DNA of 64,000 nucleotides from Sacculina carcini (taxonomy: Eukaryota > Arthropoda > Thecostraca > Sacculinidae). Position 1 is the first letter of the stretch. Every line of letters starts with the position of its first letter. The position numbers and the translations under genes are program-made. Location: positions 1,547,501-1,611,500 of the forward strand of contig OU696591.1 in the NCBI GenBank assembly GCA_916048095.2. The letters run 5' to 3'. This document shows, piece by piece, positions 10,003 through 19,300 of the stretch. Under the pieces are notes generated by a model that was given only the letters and a program-made list of their open reading frames with translations, did no database searches and was not told the origin of the DNA.

Positions 10003-11535
10003 ATGAGCGTGTCCGAATTCTACAGCGACAAAGTGCTTCTGGTCACCGGCGGAAGCGGATTCATGGGCAAAGTTCTACTGGCAAAACTGTTGAGGTCGTG
10101 CCCCTCTGTCCGACGAATTTACGTGCTGGTGCGACCGAAGCGAGGTCGACCGGTGACCCAGCGTTTTCGGGAGCTACTGGCATCCGATGCATTTATCGAG
10201 CTACGCGGTTGTGACGACCGGCAGCTGTCCAAGCTGACGGCCGTGTCGGCCGATCTCATGCAGCCGTCGCTTGGTCTTTGCGAGGACGACAGGTCGCGTC
10301 TGGTGAACGAAGTCAATGTCATCTTTCACACGGCGGCAACAGTGAAGTTCGACGAGGCACTGCATGTCTCACTCGACATGAACGTCCGCGGAACCGAGTC
10401 ACTGCTGACGCTAGCCAAGCTGATGAGCAAGCTGCAGGTATTTGTACACGTGTCCACCGCCTTCAGTAACTGTGACCGCAGCTTCATCGACGAACAAGTG
10501 TACCCAGTCGGGGTGGATCCCTACTGTGTGCTGGCAACGGCCGATTGTCTCGGTCCCCAGATCCTGGAGACTATCACTCCGCGCCTGCTGGGCAGTCATC
10601 CCAATACATACACCTTCACCAAAGCTTTAGCAGAACGTCTGGTGTACAAACGACGTCATGAGCTGCCTCTGGTGATCGTTCGTCCTTCAATCGTGTGCTG
10701 TGGTGCTCAGGAGCCGAGCGCTGGCTGGGTGGACAACTTCAATGGGCCGACAGGATTGATGGTGGGCATTGGCAAAGGTCTGACAAAGACGATACTGGCG
10801 CGGTCCGAAATGGTGGCCGATCTGGTGCCGGTCGATATGACTGTCAATCTAGTTATCTGCGCAGCTTGGCACCGAGGCGAAGGGTTGGCTAGCTGCCAAG
10901 ATCCTGGACAAGTGCTGGTATACAACTTTGTCAGTGCACCGAGCAATCCCATTGTCTGGGGCGAGTTTGAACGGTTGTGGCTGGAAAAACTGCAGGAACG
11001 TCCGCTTGGAAGTGTCGGTAACACGCTCACCAGCAGTTTCACGTCATCTCCGTGTCTCAACAACATCAAGACTATCGCTCACCACTTACTGCCGGCGGCA
11101 ATAATCGATATTTGTTTGGTGTTGAGTGGAAGACGATCCTGCATGATTGGCATTCAACAACGAATGTTCAAGACGATGAAGTGCCTCTCATTTTTCACGT
11201 CAAACCAGTGGACGTTCAGAGCTGAACACATGAATCAACTCTTCGATTGTATGAGCGCACGTGATCGAGAAACGTTCAAGTTCAAAGTCAGTGAAATTGA
11301 TTGGAAACATTACATTTGTGCATACCGGGAGGGTATTGAGTGTCTGCTGCGCAGACAAGGTGATGACAAGCGACATTCACTGATGAAATTCGTGACGACG
11401 ATCAACCGATGGATTTCAATGGTGTTCCTGCTGCTTATTCTGTGGCCTTTTCTAGCTAGGCGATCAATTATTTCCAGATTATTGGCAGTCTTTCAGAAGT
11501 GCTTAGCCGTCATACGACATGTAATAATACGTTGA
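10003..11535 (+). CDS. Fatty acyl-CoA reductase (alcohol-forming), single exon
   Basis: Reduces long-chain acyl-CoA to fatty alcohol with NADPH (two hydride steps, aldehyde not released), feeding wax-ester, ether-lipid or cuticular-lipid synthesis. Enzymes of this family are bound to the peroxisome or ER membrane. The ATG at 10003 has A at -3 and gives MSVSEFYSDK, the usual family start just before the nucleotide-binding loop. Visible motifs of the 510-residue product: TGGSGFMG (15-22, Rossmann loop), VIFHTAATVKFD (107-118), HVSTAFSNC (149-157), catalytic pair Y203/K207 in YTFTK, VIVRPSIV (224-231), GWVDNFNGPTG (241-251). The C-terminal FAR_C ('sterile') region follows (about 360-455), then a hydrophobic tail segment (about 465-490) that would anchor it in the membrane. 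Length is typical for the family (about 500-520). The frame is intact. It lacks introns, whereas many animal FAR genes have several, so it may be a retrogene or an intron-poor paralogue. Exact substrate chain length cannot be read from the sequence. Confidence 0.93.
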   Translation: MSVSEFYSDKVLLVTGGSGFMGKVLLAKLLRSCPSVRRIYVLVRPKRGRPVTQRFRELLASDAFIELRGCDDRQLSKLTAVSADLMQPSLGLCEDDRSRLVNEVNVIFHTAATVKFDEALHVSLDMNVRGTESLLTLAKLMSKLQVFVHVSTAFSNCDRSFIDEQVYPVGVDPYCVLATADCLGPQILETITPRLLGSHPNTYTFTKALAERLVYKRRHELPLVIVRPSIVCCGAQEPSAGWVDNFNGPTGLMVGIGKGLTKTILARSEMVADLVPVDMTVNLVICAAWHRGEGLASCQDPGQVLVYNFVSAPSNPIVWGEFERLWLEKLQERPLGSVGNTLTSSFTSSPCLNNIKTIAHHLLPAAIIDICLVLSGRRSCMIGIQQRMFKTMKCLSFFTSNQWTFRAEHMNQLFDCMSARDRETFKFKVSEIDWKHYICAYREGIECLLRRQGDDKRHSLMKFVTTINRWISMVFLLLILWPFLARRSIISRLLAVFQKCLAVIRHVIIR

Positions 11536-12057
11536 AATTCCGCGACCAAAGACATATTTTTGCCATCTGGACTAGAATGTAGCATACGATTGCCAGGGTC
11601 GGATCGATGTTGATTGTTGAGCTTCAATAACGTATTTGTATAGCAGGGCGAGTGATTTGTCGCATCTTTTTCAGTGCTAGAATTGAGAATGGGCGTGCAC
11701 TAATCATATTCAAACGACCGACCATCACACCGAGGTGATTTATCACCAAGCCTTGCACGTTAGGGAAATTGGGCCAATCGTTGTATCTTGTATCTAATCA
11801 ATTGCTGAAAAATTTGCCGAAACGTGTGTGTGTGTGTGTGTGTGTAGGTGTATTATATTCAACGATATGATATACGAGTCTACTACCATAGTTTAATGTC
11901 GCGAAAATTCACCAGCAGATTACAGCATAAATTTGGTATCGTTGTTATTTTCACCTTTGAATACAAGCCTGCGAATGATGTTGGCGGTTGTTCTTACGGT
12001 TTCAACACCCCCGGCATAGATTGGTTCAAGTTTTTCAAACTCCATCAAATCACATTT
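11536..12057. other. 3' flank of the reductase gene, no further gene seen
   Basis: No AATAAA occurs within about 500 bp after the stop. A (TG)n tract sits at 11825-11846. Short frames at 11848-12108 on both strands have no recognisable content. Confidence 0.5.
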
Positions 12058-12410
12058 AAATAAAAGGTTAAATGCCCAAGTGGCAGCTGCTACACGGGAA
12101 GAAGCCAAAGCTTATGAGCACACAGGTGTGTCCCGTGCAGCACGCTGCCACCGCAGAACCGACCCTCTCCACGCTATGACGCCACAAGAACGGAAGACGT
12201 ATTAGAGAGGGCTACCTCCCCAGAATGCATGGCACAACATATGACTGATATCTGGTACCATATGACTGATATCTGATACCTTTTACTGCTGGGTGGACAG
12301 GGGCTGTTGGATTAGATAATTCGTCCAATGAAATTCTGCTCCGCCGGGTTTCGAACCACGGACCTCCCGCTTGTGAGGCGGGTGTGCTAACAACTGCACC
12401 ACGGAGTCCA
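12058..12410 (-). mobile_element. SINE with tRNA-Val(CAC)-derived head
   Basis: The best-preserved copy. The minus-strand head begins GGACTCCGTGG near 12409, has the anticodon-arm block CCCGCCTCACAAGCGGG and a perfect B box GGTTCGAAACC. The body matches the other copies, with a local direct duplication of ATATGACTGATATCTG at about 12239-12278. The element ends in TTTTATTTAAA-like sequence near 12058. Confidence 0.88.
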
Positions 12411-12653
12411 CTTCATGTATTTCAAGTTTGTGCTCTGATTAATCTCTTTGAATTGCACGTTCTTTATCGATGATGAGACCCGCTATCGGTGGTAATTCGT
12501 TCCCCGAACGCATTTCTCGGTATAAAAAGTGTCCCCTTTGTCAGGCTTTCTCCCGTCTGACAATTGATACTAGCCACCCAGATATAGAATGGAGTGACGA
12601 CGGGACAGATGTAAGCTGTTTTCGAACAGAGTATGGTGCTAAATGGTTAATAA

Positions 12654-12854
12654 CAGTGGCAGCGCCAGGAATTTCCCAGTTTGGAGGCTGAGGGGCTAAG
12701 GAAAATGATGCGGGGGTTTGGCGAAACATGAGGAACTACACTCAAAATGATCATGATCAGTATTTTTGGAGGGAAGCTCAAGGGGGGTCGAAACATTTTT
12801 TGGGAGGGGAAGCCTCAGCCCTCCAAGCCTCCCCTCCCTTTGGCGCCTTCACTG
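12654..12854. mobile_element. MITE-like repeat, family A, both ends present
   Basis: Left end CAGTGGCAGCGCCAGGAA and right end TTTGGCGCCTTCACTG form an imperfect terminal inverted repeat of about 16 bp. Interior blocks GGCTGAGGGGC and GAAACATGAGGAACTACAC are shared with 4137-4246, 4921-5116 and 63465-63649. The flanking 8-mers (GTTAATAA / TCAAAAAC) do not match, so no target duplication is visible. It has no coding capacity. Confidence 0.6.
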
Positions 12855-12984
12855 TCAAAAACAATAACTGCAGATTGTACCAACCAGCCAATTTGTATCT
12901 CACTGATATCGTCTTTTCATACGCCAGGTTCGGCAGCGATACACGTCATATTGAAAACGTCTTTAAACAAACGACATATTGAAG

Positions 12985-13266
12985 GCATCAAGTGACATCT
13001 GCTACACGGGAAGAAGCCGAAGCTTATCAACACACAAAAGTGTGACCCCTGCAGCTCGCTGCCACCGCAGAGCCGACCCTCTACATGATATGGCAATCTC
13101 CCCAAAATGCATGACACAACACATGACTGATATCTGATACCTTTTACTGCTGGGTGAAAAGGGGCTGTTGGATTAGATAATTCGTCCAAAGAAATTCTTC
13201 TCCGCCTGGTTACGATCCAAGGACAGCTGGTGAGGCGGGTGTGCTACCACTACACCACGGAGTCCA
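12985..13266 (-). mobile_element. SINE with tRNA-Val-derived head, internally deleted
   Basis: Same family as 12058-12410 but lacks about 60 bp of the body after ACCCTCTACATGATATGG, and has a degraded B box (GGTTACGATCC region on the plus strand). It abuts the protein-coding remnant at 13267. Confidence 0.82.
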
Positions 13267-13455
13267 ATTAAATGTTATCGGCATGACTAATGCCCCAATA
13301 TCTCCCGCTGCGTAAAAGCTCCTAATATCAACAGCTGTCTTCATAGCCCACTCCCGATGCTGAGCATAATTCTTAGCAAAGTCCTCGGCAGAGCTTACCA
13401 AATTAGGGTCCACCCCCGAGCAAATCAATATACGAGTTATATTCCTCAAGAATTT
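13267..13455 (-). pseudogene. Unidentified protein-coding remnant
   Basis: On the minus strand about 60 codons read FLRNITRILICSGVDPN, then SAEDFAKNYAQHREWAMKTA, then VDIRSFYAAGDIGALVMPI, after which the SINE interrupts. The peptide has normal amino-acid balance and predicted alpha/beta character, unlike the low-complexity frames nearby. I cannot place it in a family. Upstream on that strand there is an in-frame TAA within 5 codons, without a clear acceptor, so it is either a single exon fragment or part of an old mobile element. Confidence 0.4.
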
Positions 13456-13785
13456 TTTATATTAAATACAACAATAAATATATAACTATGATCTACAAGA
13501 TTCAAATAGGTAAACAATGAAAATATAATTAAATTTAAATAAAAATATAAGCTGATACTTTCAAAACTCTATCTGGGTTCTGCCTATGAAAATGTATTAT
13601 TAAAACAAATAGCTTATATAGGAATAAATACGGTTTAGTAATGATGAAACTGGGCCATTATGTCTACTGAAATGAATTAAGCAGCATCATTTTATTAAAA
13701 TACATCGCAAATATGCTGATAAAATAGTACACCACAAATATCAACTATTTTACTATTACCTCAAAATTAAATGGGAATACACATT

Positions 13786-14342
13786 GTTGGTAGACATTGC
13801 TACGCCAAGGTTGACAAACACGCGTGTGTCAACGACACCGGAAACGCTCGGCCAATTGCGTTAAATTCGCTTAGTCTTTACAAAGACTGTACAATGCGTT
13901 GAATTCGCAACTGACAATGCGCCTTTAAAAAGGCGGGGTTAAATTATTCGCCAATTAAATGCTCTTAAAAGAGCAGCTTGATGTATCTGGCTGATTAGCA
14001 GAAAACACGAGTTTTCTCGAACGCTATATTGTCGCCGTCCGCAAACAATACAAATAGTCGTCGATGACACACACAGATCGACGATACACACAGGTTGATG
14101 ATACACACGGCAAAAATGAACGGGTCGAAAAGGGCGAGATCTTGAGGCACTTAACAGCGAGCGATGAGCGGTCCCTCCAGCGCTCTGCGCGTGACTAAGT
14201 GTATTTCGGATTTATGCCAGTATCGGACAATGAGCGCGCTCACCGGAAGTTGTCCGACACTCACATAAATCCGCGCTGCATGGGTCTACTTGCGCAATGC
14301 GCAGAATGATATGTTGTATAGGGAACGCGACGCGAGACAACA
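13786..14342. mobile_element. Hairpin-rich block, candidate solo LTR
   Basis: This GC-richer island lies in very AT-rich DNA and is bounded by TGTTGG..(13786) and ..ACAACA (14342), the TG..CA form of an LTR; the outer 7-mers ATTGTTG/CAACAAT are inverted. No convincing 4-6 bp target duplication is visible. Inside are near-perfect hairpins at 13810-13833, 13873-13888, 13920-13935, 13960-13975 and 14000-14017, a triple 17-bp repeat at 14061-14111, and a large stem-loop at 14207-14273. It has no coding capacity. It may instead be a structured regulatory region or an unclassified transposon. Confidence 0.4.
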
Positions 14343-14747
14343 ATTGCACACATCAAGCAATGCACAACACACTCAATAACATATACATGCAATAACATAC
14401 GTTCCGCAAATATAGACATGTATGCTTGTGCGTTTATATAGTGATATTAAATAAAACATTAATACATCATAACACACATATAAATATAAACAACAGTGCA
14501 CCTTTAAAATAACACAATACATTAATTACCATGACACGTGAACAAATAAGTAAAATATGCAAGCGTGCAGCGCCTACAACATACTTTTGCCAACTAAGAA
14601 ACCTCAAAACGGTACGACCAAGCAAGTAACTAATTACAAGCTATACAACCGCTAAATATATTTTCGAAAACTGATAAATAACCAGACTCCTTGGCTTTTT
14701 ATCTGTTTTTATCATTTGCTAATGGACAATTTCACAAATGTATGTGT

Positions 14748-14751
<4 letters not shown>
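14343..14751. other. Non-coding AT-rich stretch, no gene seen
   Basis: Rich in CAATAACATA-like words. No frame longer than 60 codons with plausible content was found. Confidence 0.5.
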
Positions 14752-14794
<43 letters not shown>

Positions 14795-14815
14795 TGTGTG
14801 TGTGTGCGTGTTTGT
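14752..14815. repeat. (TG)n microsatellite
   Basis: A TG tract with a few TATG and GCG interruptions. The open frame that starts here (14738-14962) is a translation of it plus a short unrecognised tail. Confidence 0.9.
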
Positions 14816-15141
14816 TTGATTGCATGGTCGCTGTCATATGCCCCTTGGGATAACTACGGCGGTGGGAATATATTTGTTGTGTTGCGTCAAATTCTGACCG
14901 ACATTATAGGTACGTGGCTTGGTGGAATGGCAGGTATGAGTACTCGTATGATTAAAGTATAAGTGCCACCACATATGGATGAAGATAAGATCAATAGGGT
15001 CGTTTGAGGCGGTGTACACACGTCACACAAAGATCTGTAGAGCGCCCAAAATACTCAGCGAATGATTGAGAAAACAAGTGAGAATGTAAAGAAAAGGAAA
15101 ATATGATCAATAAAAAATGAGAAAAAAAGACGATAAACAGA

Positions 15142-15210
15142 CACACACTCACACACACAAGCTCAAACACACACATTCACACACACAAAGACACACACAC
15201 CCACACACAG
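15142..15210. repeat. (CA)n-rich tract
   Basis: An imperfect CA repeat with AAG and TTC interruptions, directly upstream of the LINE fragment at 15218. Confidence 0.85.
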
Positions 15211-15217
15211 ACCATCT

Positions 15218-15555
15218 GGTCGCTCACCATGAACAGAGAACTAGCCATCAGTTTATTCCGACTTCGCTTGGGACACATACGCCTCAACCAACACCTGGCT
15301 AGACTGGGACTCTCAGCAACATCCTCGTGTCCACATTGCGATTACGTCGATGAAACGGTCCACCACGCTCTCTTTGACTCCTGGAAATACAGGCATAAAA
15401 GAAGACGACTTCTTCAACGACTACAACATCGCTCCATCGAAACGGTGGACACAGTAACACTACTCGGAGGGGCGACACAGACGCAAGAAGCCCATTTCAT
15501 CATGCGACAAATGTTCATCTATCTGAGAACGACAGGCCTCGACAAACGTATATAA
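15218..15555 (+). mobile_element. LINE C-terminal fragment with zinc-knuckle-like motif (jockey/I/R1-like)
   Basis: The frame 15229-15555 encodes LFRLRLGHIRLNQHLARLGL followed by SSCPHCDYVDETVHHALFDS. This is the C-terminal arrangement of many jockey/I/R1-type elements: an R-x-G-H block, then C-x2-C..H..C after the RT or RNase H domain. The last zinc ligand is lost: the position normally occupied by Cys is Ser (ALFDS). A normal stop follows at 15553-15555. Everything upstream (endonuclease and RT) is absent, so it is a 5'-truncated or shuffled remnant. Confidence 0.7.
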
Positions 15556-15642
15556 AGAACATTCATCATTGAAGAATATTTCGAGGGCCGATCGGATTCC
15601 GCTGAGAATTTGTGTGTCCTAAATGAAAACCAACCATCCAAC

Positions 15643-15710
15643 CAGCACACACACACACACACACATAAATACACACAAACACACACAAACACAAACACTC
15701 ACACACACAA

Positions 15711-15773
<63 letters not shown>

Positions 15774-15776
15774 TAT
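15643..15776. repeat. (CA)n-(TA)n compound microsatellite
   Basis: An interrupted CA tract to about 15726, then two (TA)n runs separated by TGTA. It lies at the distal edge of the Penelope-like fragment. Confidence 0.9.
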
Positions 15777-15784
15777 GCACGATT

Positions 15785-16294
15785 TGTTGAAATCACCAGC
15801 AATCTGGGCACTGTTGTGCTGGTACGATAGCTTCTCTATGCTTCGTAGGATTTTTCTGTGTTCAGGAGACAACACACTCAGTTGTTCACTGAAGTTTATT
15901 CCTCGAGGTACCTTTCGGCTATCACTAGCCATCGTCAGGAGAAGTAGATATAACACAATACAAAACAAAATACACAATATCAAACAGTACACGATAAACG
16001 GTGTTTATATACAAGGTGAGACAATATATCACTCATGTGCCAATGTGGCACCTACATAATGACACCTATGCGGCAAACGGTCGTTACAAAATTAGCACCT
16101 ATGTGCCAAGGTCGATTGGTGTCGCATGGATGGGAGGGCGACATCTGGCTGTTGTTGAATGTTAATTTCACATTTATTTTTATTAATAAATACAGCTTCA
16201 ATTATTCTTAGCCTACGGATATCATTTTCTCTGTAAATGATTTCGGTTTTCTCATCCATAGTCTTTCGGTCCAATTTGATTTGATGCTGCTGGC

Positions 16295-16297
<3 letters not shown>
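15785..16297 (-). mobile_element. Penelope-like element (PLE) fragment: end of GIY-YIG region plus 3' non-coding/terminal sequence
   Basis: Read on the minus strand from 16297, about 65 codons end at 16092. They contain TEIIYRENDIRRLRIIEAV then FINKNKCEIN, which match the C-terminal tail of PLE proteins after the GIY-YIG nuclease (typically IIYRE..KRKILES..I.....INL). A ~190-nt spacer follows, then a hammerhead-like motif (15899-15944), then a block that can be read KILRSIEKLSYQ..NSAQIAGDF, as in the terminal repeats of PLEs. RT and most of the nuclease are missing. The fragment is bounded by (TA)n tracts on both sides. Confidence 0.65.
15899..15944 (-). ncRNA. Hammerhead-ribozyme-like motif (type I, minimal stem III) in a PLE
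   Basis: On the minus strand the order is CTTCTC, CTGACGA, T, GGCTA-GTGA-TAGCC, GAAA, GGTACC, TC, GAGGAA. CTGACGA and GAAA are the two core boxes of the hammerhead. GGCTA/TAGCC is a perfect five-pair stem II. A-G..C-U after GAA gives a two-pair stem III with a GUAC loop. The U-C before GAGGAA is a permissible cleavage triplet position, and GAGGA pairs with UUCUC to close stem I. Short-stem-III hammerheads in PLEs are established knowledge (they are reported to work best as dimers). Odd points: one unpaired U sits between the CTGACGA box and stem II, and stem I is short. Activity is inferred only from the fold. Confidence 0.55.

Positions 16298-16326
<29 letters not shown>
16298..16326. repeat. 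(TA)n tract at the Helitron insertion site
   Basis: About 14 TA units end exactly at the A that precedes the Helitron 5' TC at 16327. AT dinucleotides are the classic Helitron target. Confidence 0.8.
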
Positions 16327-16329
<3 letters not shown>

Positions 16330-19300
16330 ATATATATAAAAGAGATCCTCTGTGTGTCTGTCTGTGTGTGTGTGTGTGTGTCTGTGTGTGTGTTCGACCC
16401 TCCTTGGTCCATTTTCTATCAGCTATTATTCGGCCACCACTCAGCCTACCCGCTAACAATTTATACCATCACGTTGGAAATTTTCTTGTCTACACTTTAG
16501 ATTAAATTTTAAATTTCAAAAATGAAATCAAAAAAAGTTATAGCGGTGAAAATACAAAATGAACCCTGAAAAATGCGAAAATTGTGGTCAATGCTCTGCC
16601 ATCTACTCCTCATAAACCATAAATGGTACAGCCAAACAGATTATACCACTGTGTAGAGAATTTTCTGTTCTACAAGATAGGTTATAATTCATATACAAAA
16701 ATAGAACATAAAAGATGTAAACATGACAAAATTTCAATCTATATTCAAAATTATATTTATACTCCACGCGTCCGATTTTCTATACTTTTTTCTCTATGTA
16801 TCAAAAACTAATTATCACACAACTAAATAAATAATACCATCATGCTGGGAATTTTGTTTGCTACAACACGGTATAATTTTTAATTTTCCAAAGTGTATTG
16901 AAAAAAAGTAACGGCGGTGTGAAGTCAAAATGACAAAGTCAAAAATGCAAAATTAGCACTGGAAACCGTGAATGTTTTGGTAAATATTCCCCTATCTATT
17001 CCTCATAAACCAGCAATGGTACAGCTATAAAAATTATACTATTGTGTAGATAATTTTGTGTTCTACAAGAAAAGTTATAATTTATACCCACAAATGATAC
17101 AAAAAATGTGTAAAATTGGCAAAATTGTCAAATACATCCAAAATTACACTTGATCACCGGGCGCCTAAATTTATTCATTTTTCTACCTATTTCTCAGGAA
17201 CTATTTGTCACACATTAAAATAAATTATATCATCGTGCTGGAAATTGTATTTTTTAAAATGCGGTATAATTCTTAATTTTCCAAAGTGTATCTGAAGGAA
17301 GTGACGGCGGTGTAAAGTCAAAAGGACATATTGCCAATTTGACAGCTATTATGCGCACTTGCGATTACACAGGAATATACTACTGTGTAGAGAATTTTGT
17401 GTTCTACAAGAAAAGGTGTAATTTATACCCACAAATGATACAAAAAACGTGTAAAATTGGCAAAATTCTCAAATACATCCAAAATGACACTTGAACACCG
17501 GGTGACTACAATTTATTCATTTTTATACCCATTTCTCAGGAACTATTTGTCATACATTAAAATTAATTATACCATCGTGCTAGAAATTTTGTTTCCTACA
17601 GTACGGTATAATTTTTAATTTTCCAAAGTGTATCTGAAGGAAGTTACGCCGGTGTAAAGTCAAAATGTCATGTTGCCAATTTGACAGCTATTATGCGTAC
17701 TTGCGATTACACATGAATATACACTGATTAAATTTCACTGAAGTCCAATCACAATTTACGCACTTGCGATTACACAGGAATATACTACTGTGTAGAGAAT
17801 TTTGTGTTCTACAAGATAAGCTATAATTTATACCCACAAATGATACAAAAAATGTGTAAAATTGGCAAAATTCTCAAATACATCCAAAATTACACTTGAA
17901 CACCGGGCGACTAAAATTAATTCATTTTTCTACTATTTCTCAGTAACTATTTGTTACACATAAAAATAAATTATACCATCGTTCTAGAAATCTTTTCTTC
18001 TACAATACGGTATAATTTGTAATTTTCCAAAGGGTATCTGAAGGAAGTTACGGCGGTGTAAAGTCAAAAGGACATATTGCCAATTTGACAGCTATTATGC
18101 GCACTTGCGATTACACAGGAATATACACCGATTAAATTTCACTGAAGCCCAATCACAATTAAGAATGCATCATATTTTCTCCAAGCATGGATGGTGTGGT
18201 TTTATTGCGTACAGTTTAATTAATGCTACACTCTACTGAATATAAAGGCTTTATTGTCCTCAATAACGTTCCGCACGACGGGCGGGTAAAATGCTATTGG
18301 GAACAAAGTAAACTACTGAATTTAACTGTGTAATTTAATTGGTTTAATTTCAAGTTGCATAAGCATAAGTTGCATAAGGATATGGGTTGCAATATCATGT
18401 AATGCCAACTTATGCTGTTTTAGCGGAAGCATTAACCTGGAATTATAGAGATGACAGAAGGTTGCATTGTTTTGATAGTGTTGTGGAAAAACATGTTTTC
18501 TAAATTGAAACATAAATTTCACATTTAGACTTTTAGATTAGCTATAACTTTCCTGTGCGTTTGTTTTTCTTTTTCAATTTGCACTAATTTTTTTCTGAAT
18601 TGAATATTAATTATATTTTATGAACTGTTCCGCACGACGGGCGAATTAAATGTATCTATAAAGAGTGGGTTTAAATGATAGCGAGGTATATGATATTTTG
18701 CTAGCAGTAAATATTCTAGCGATAAAAGTAGAATAGCTCTTAAGCAAATGATTTTGGAGAATGATGTGAACCTTTAAATATATTTTGCGATCTGATGATA
18801 TATGTATTAGGAATAATACGTAGCAGAATATAGATTGCATAATATAATATCGGTTGTAATATCAAGGGCTGCATTATCGATGTAATCCAAAAAATAACAA
18901 CTGTATGAATATGATGCATTAGTGGAAGCATTAACCGGGAATTATGAGATAATATGATAATGGTGTAAAATTATATCGCATTATGCAACAAATGTGAATT
19001 TAGCTACCTTACAGTTTGGTCCCGATACTATATTGGCGGGTTGAGAGAAAAGTATTGGTGGGCCGCGTGTTTGGGACCCCTGGGGTAGATAATCTCAGTC
19101 TTCTGATTACAAATTATGATCGCATCAGTATATTTTGTGATCACAAACTAATAAGTTAAATCACCTCAGACTAGGCTGAGAGCGGTCAAGATTGAATGGT
19201 TGGGTTGGGTTGGGTAGGTTTGACTCAGGTTATATTGGGTTTTAATGATAGCGGAAAATATATAAATTTTAACAATAAATATTATAGCGGTAAAAGTGAA

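Noticed and set aside
11848-12108. Possible exon downstream of the reductase on either strand
   Set aside because: Both strands are open for only about 60-70 codons, there are no splice signals, and the right half is the SINE tail.
13873-14017. CRISPR-like array because of regular ~40-bp spacing
   Set aside because: The repeated units are hairpins of different sequence, not direct repeats, and the DNA is eukaryotic.
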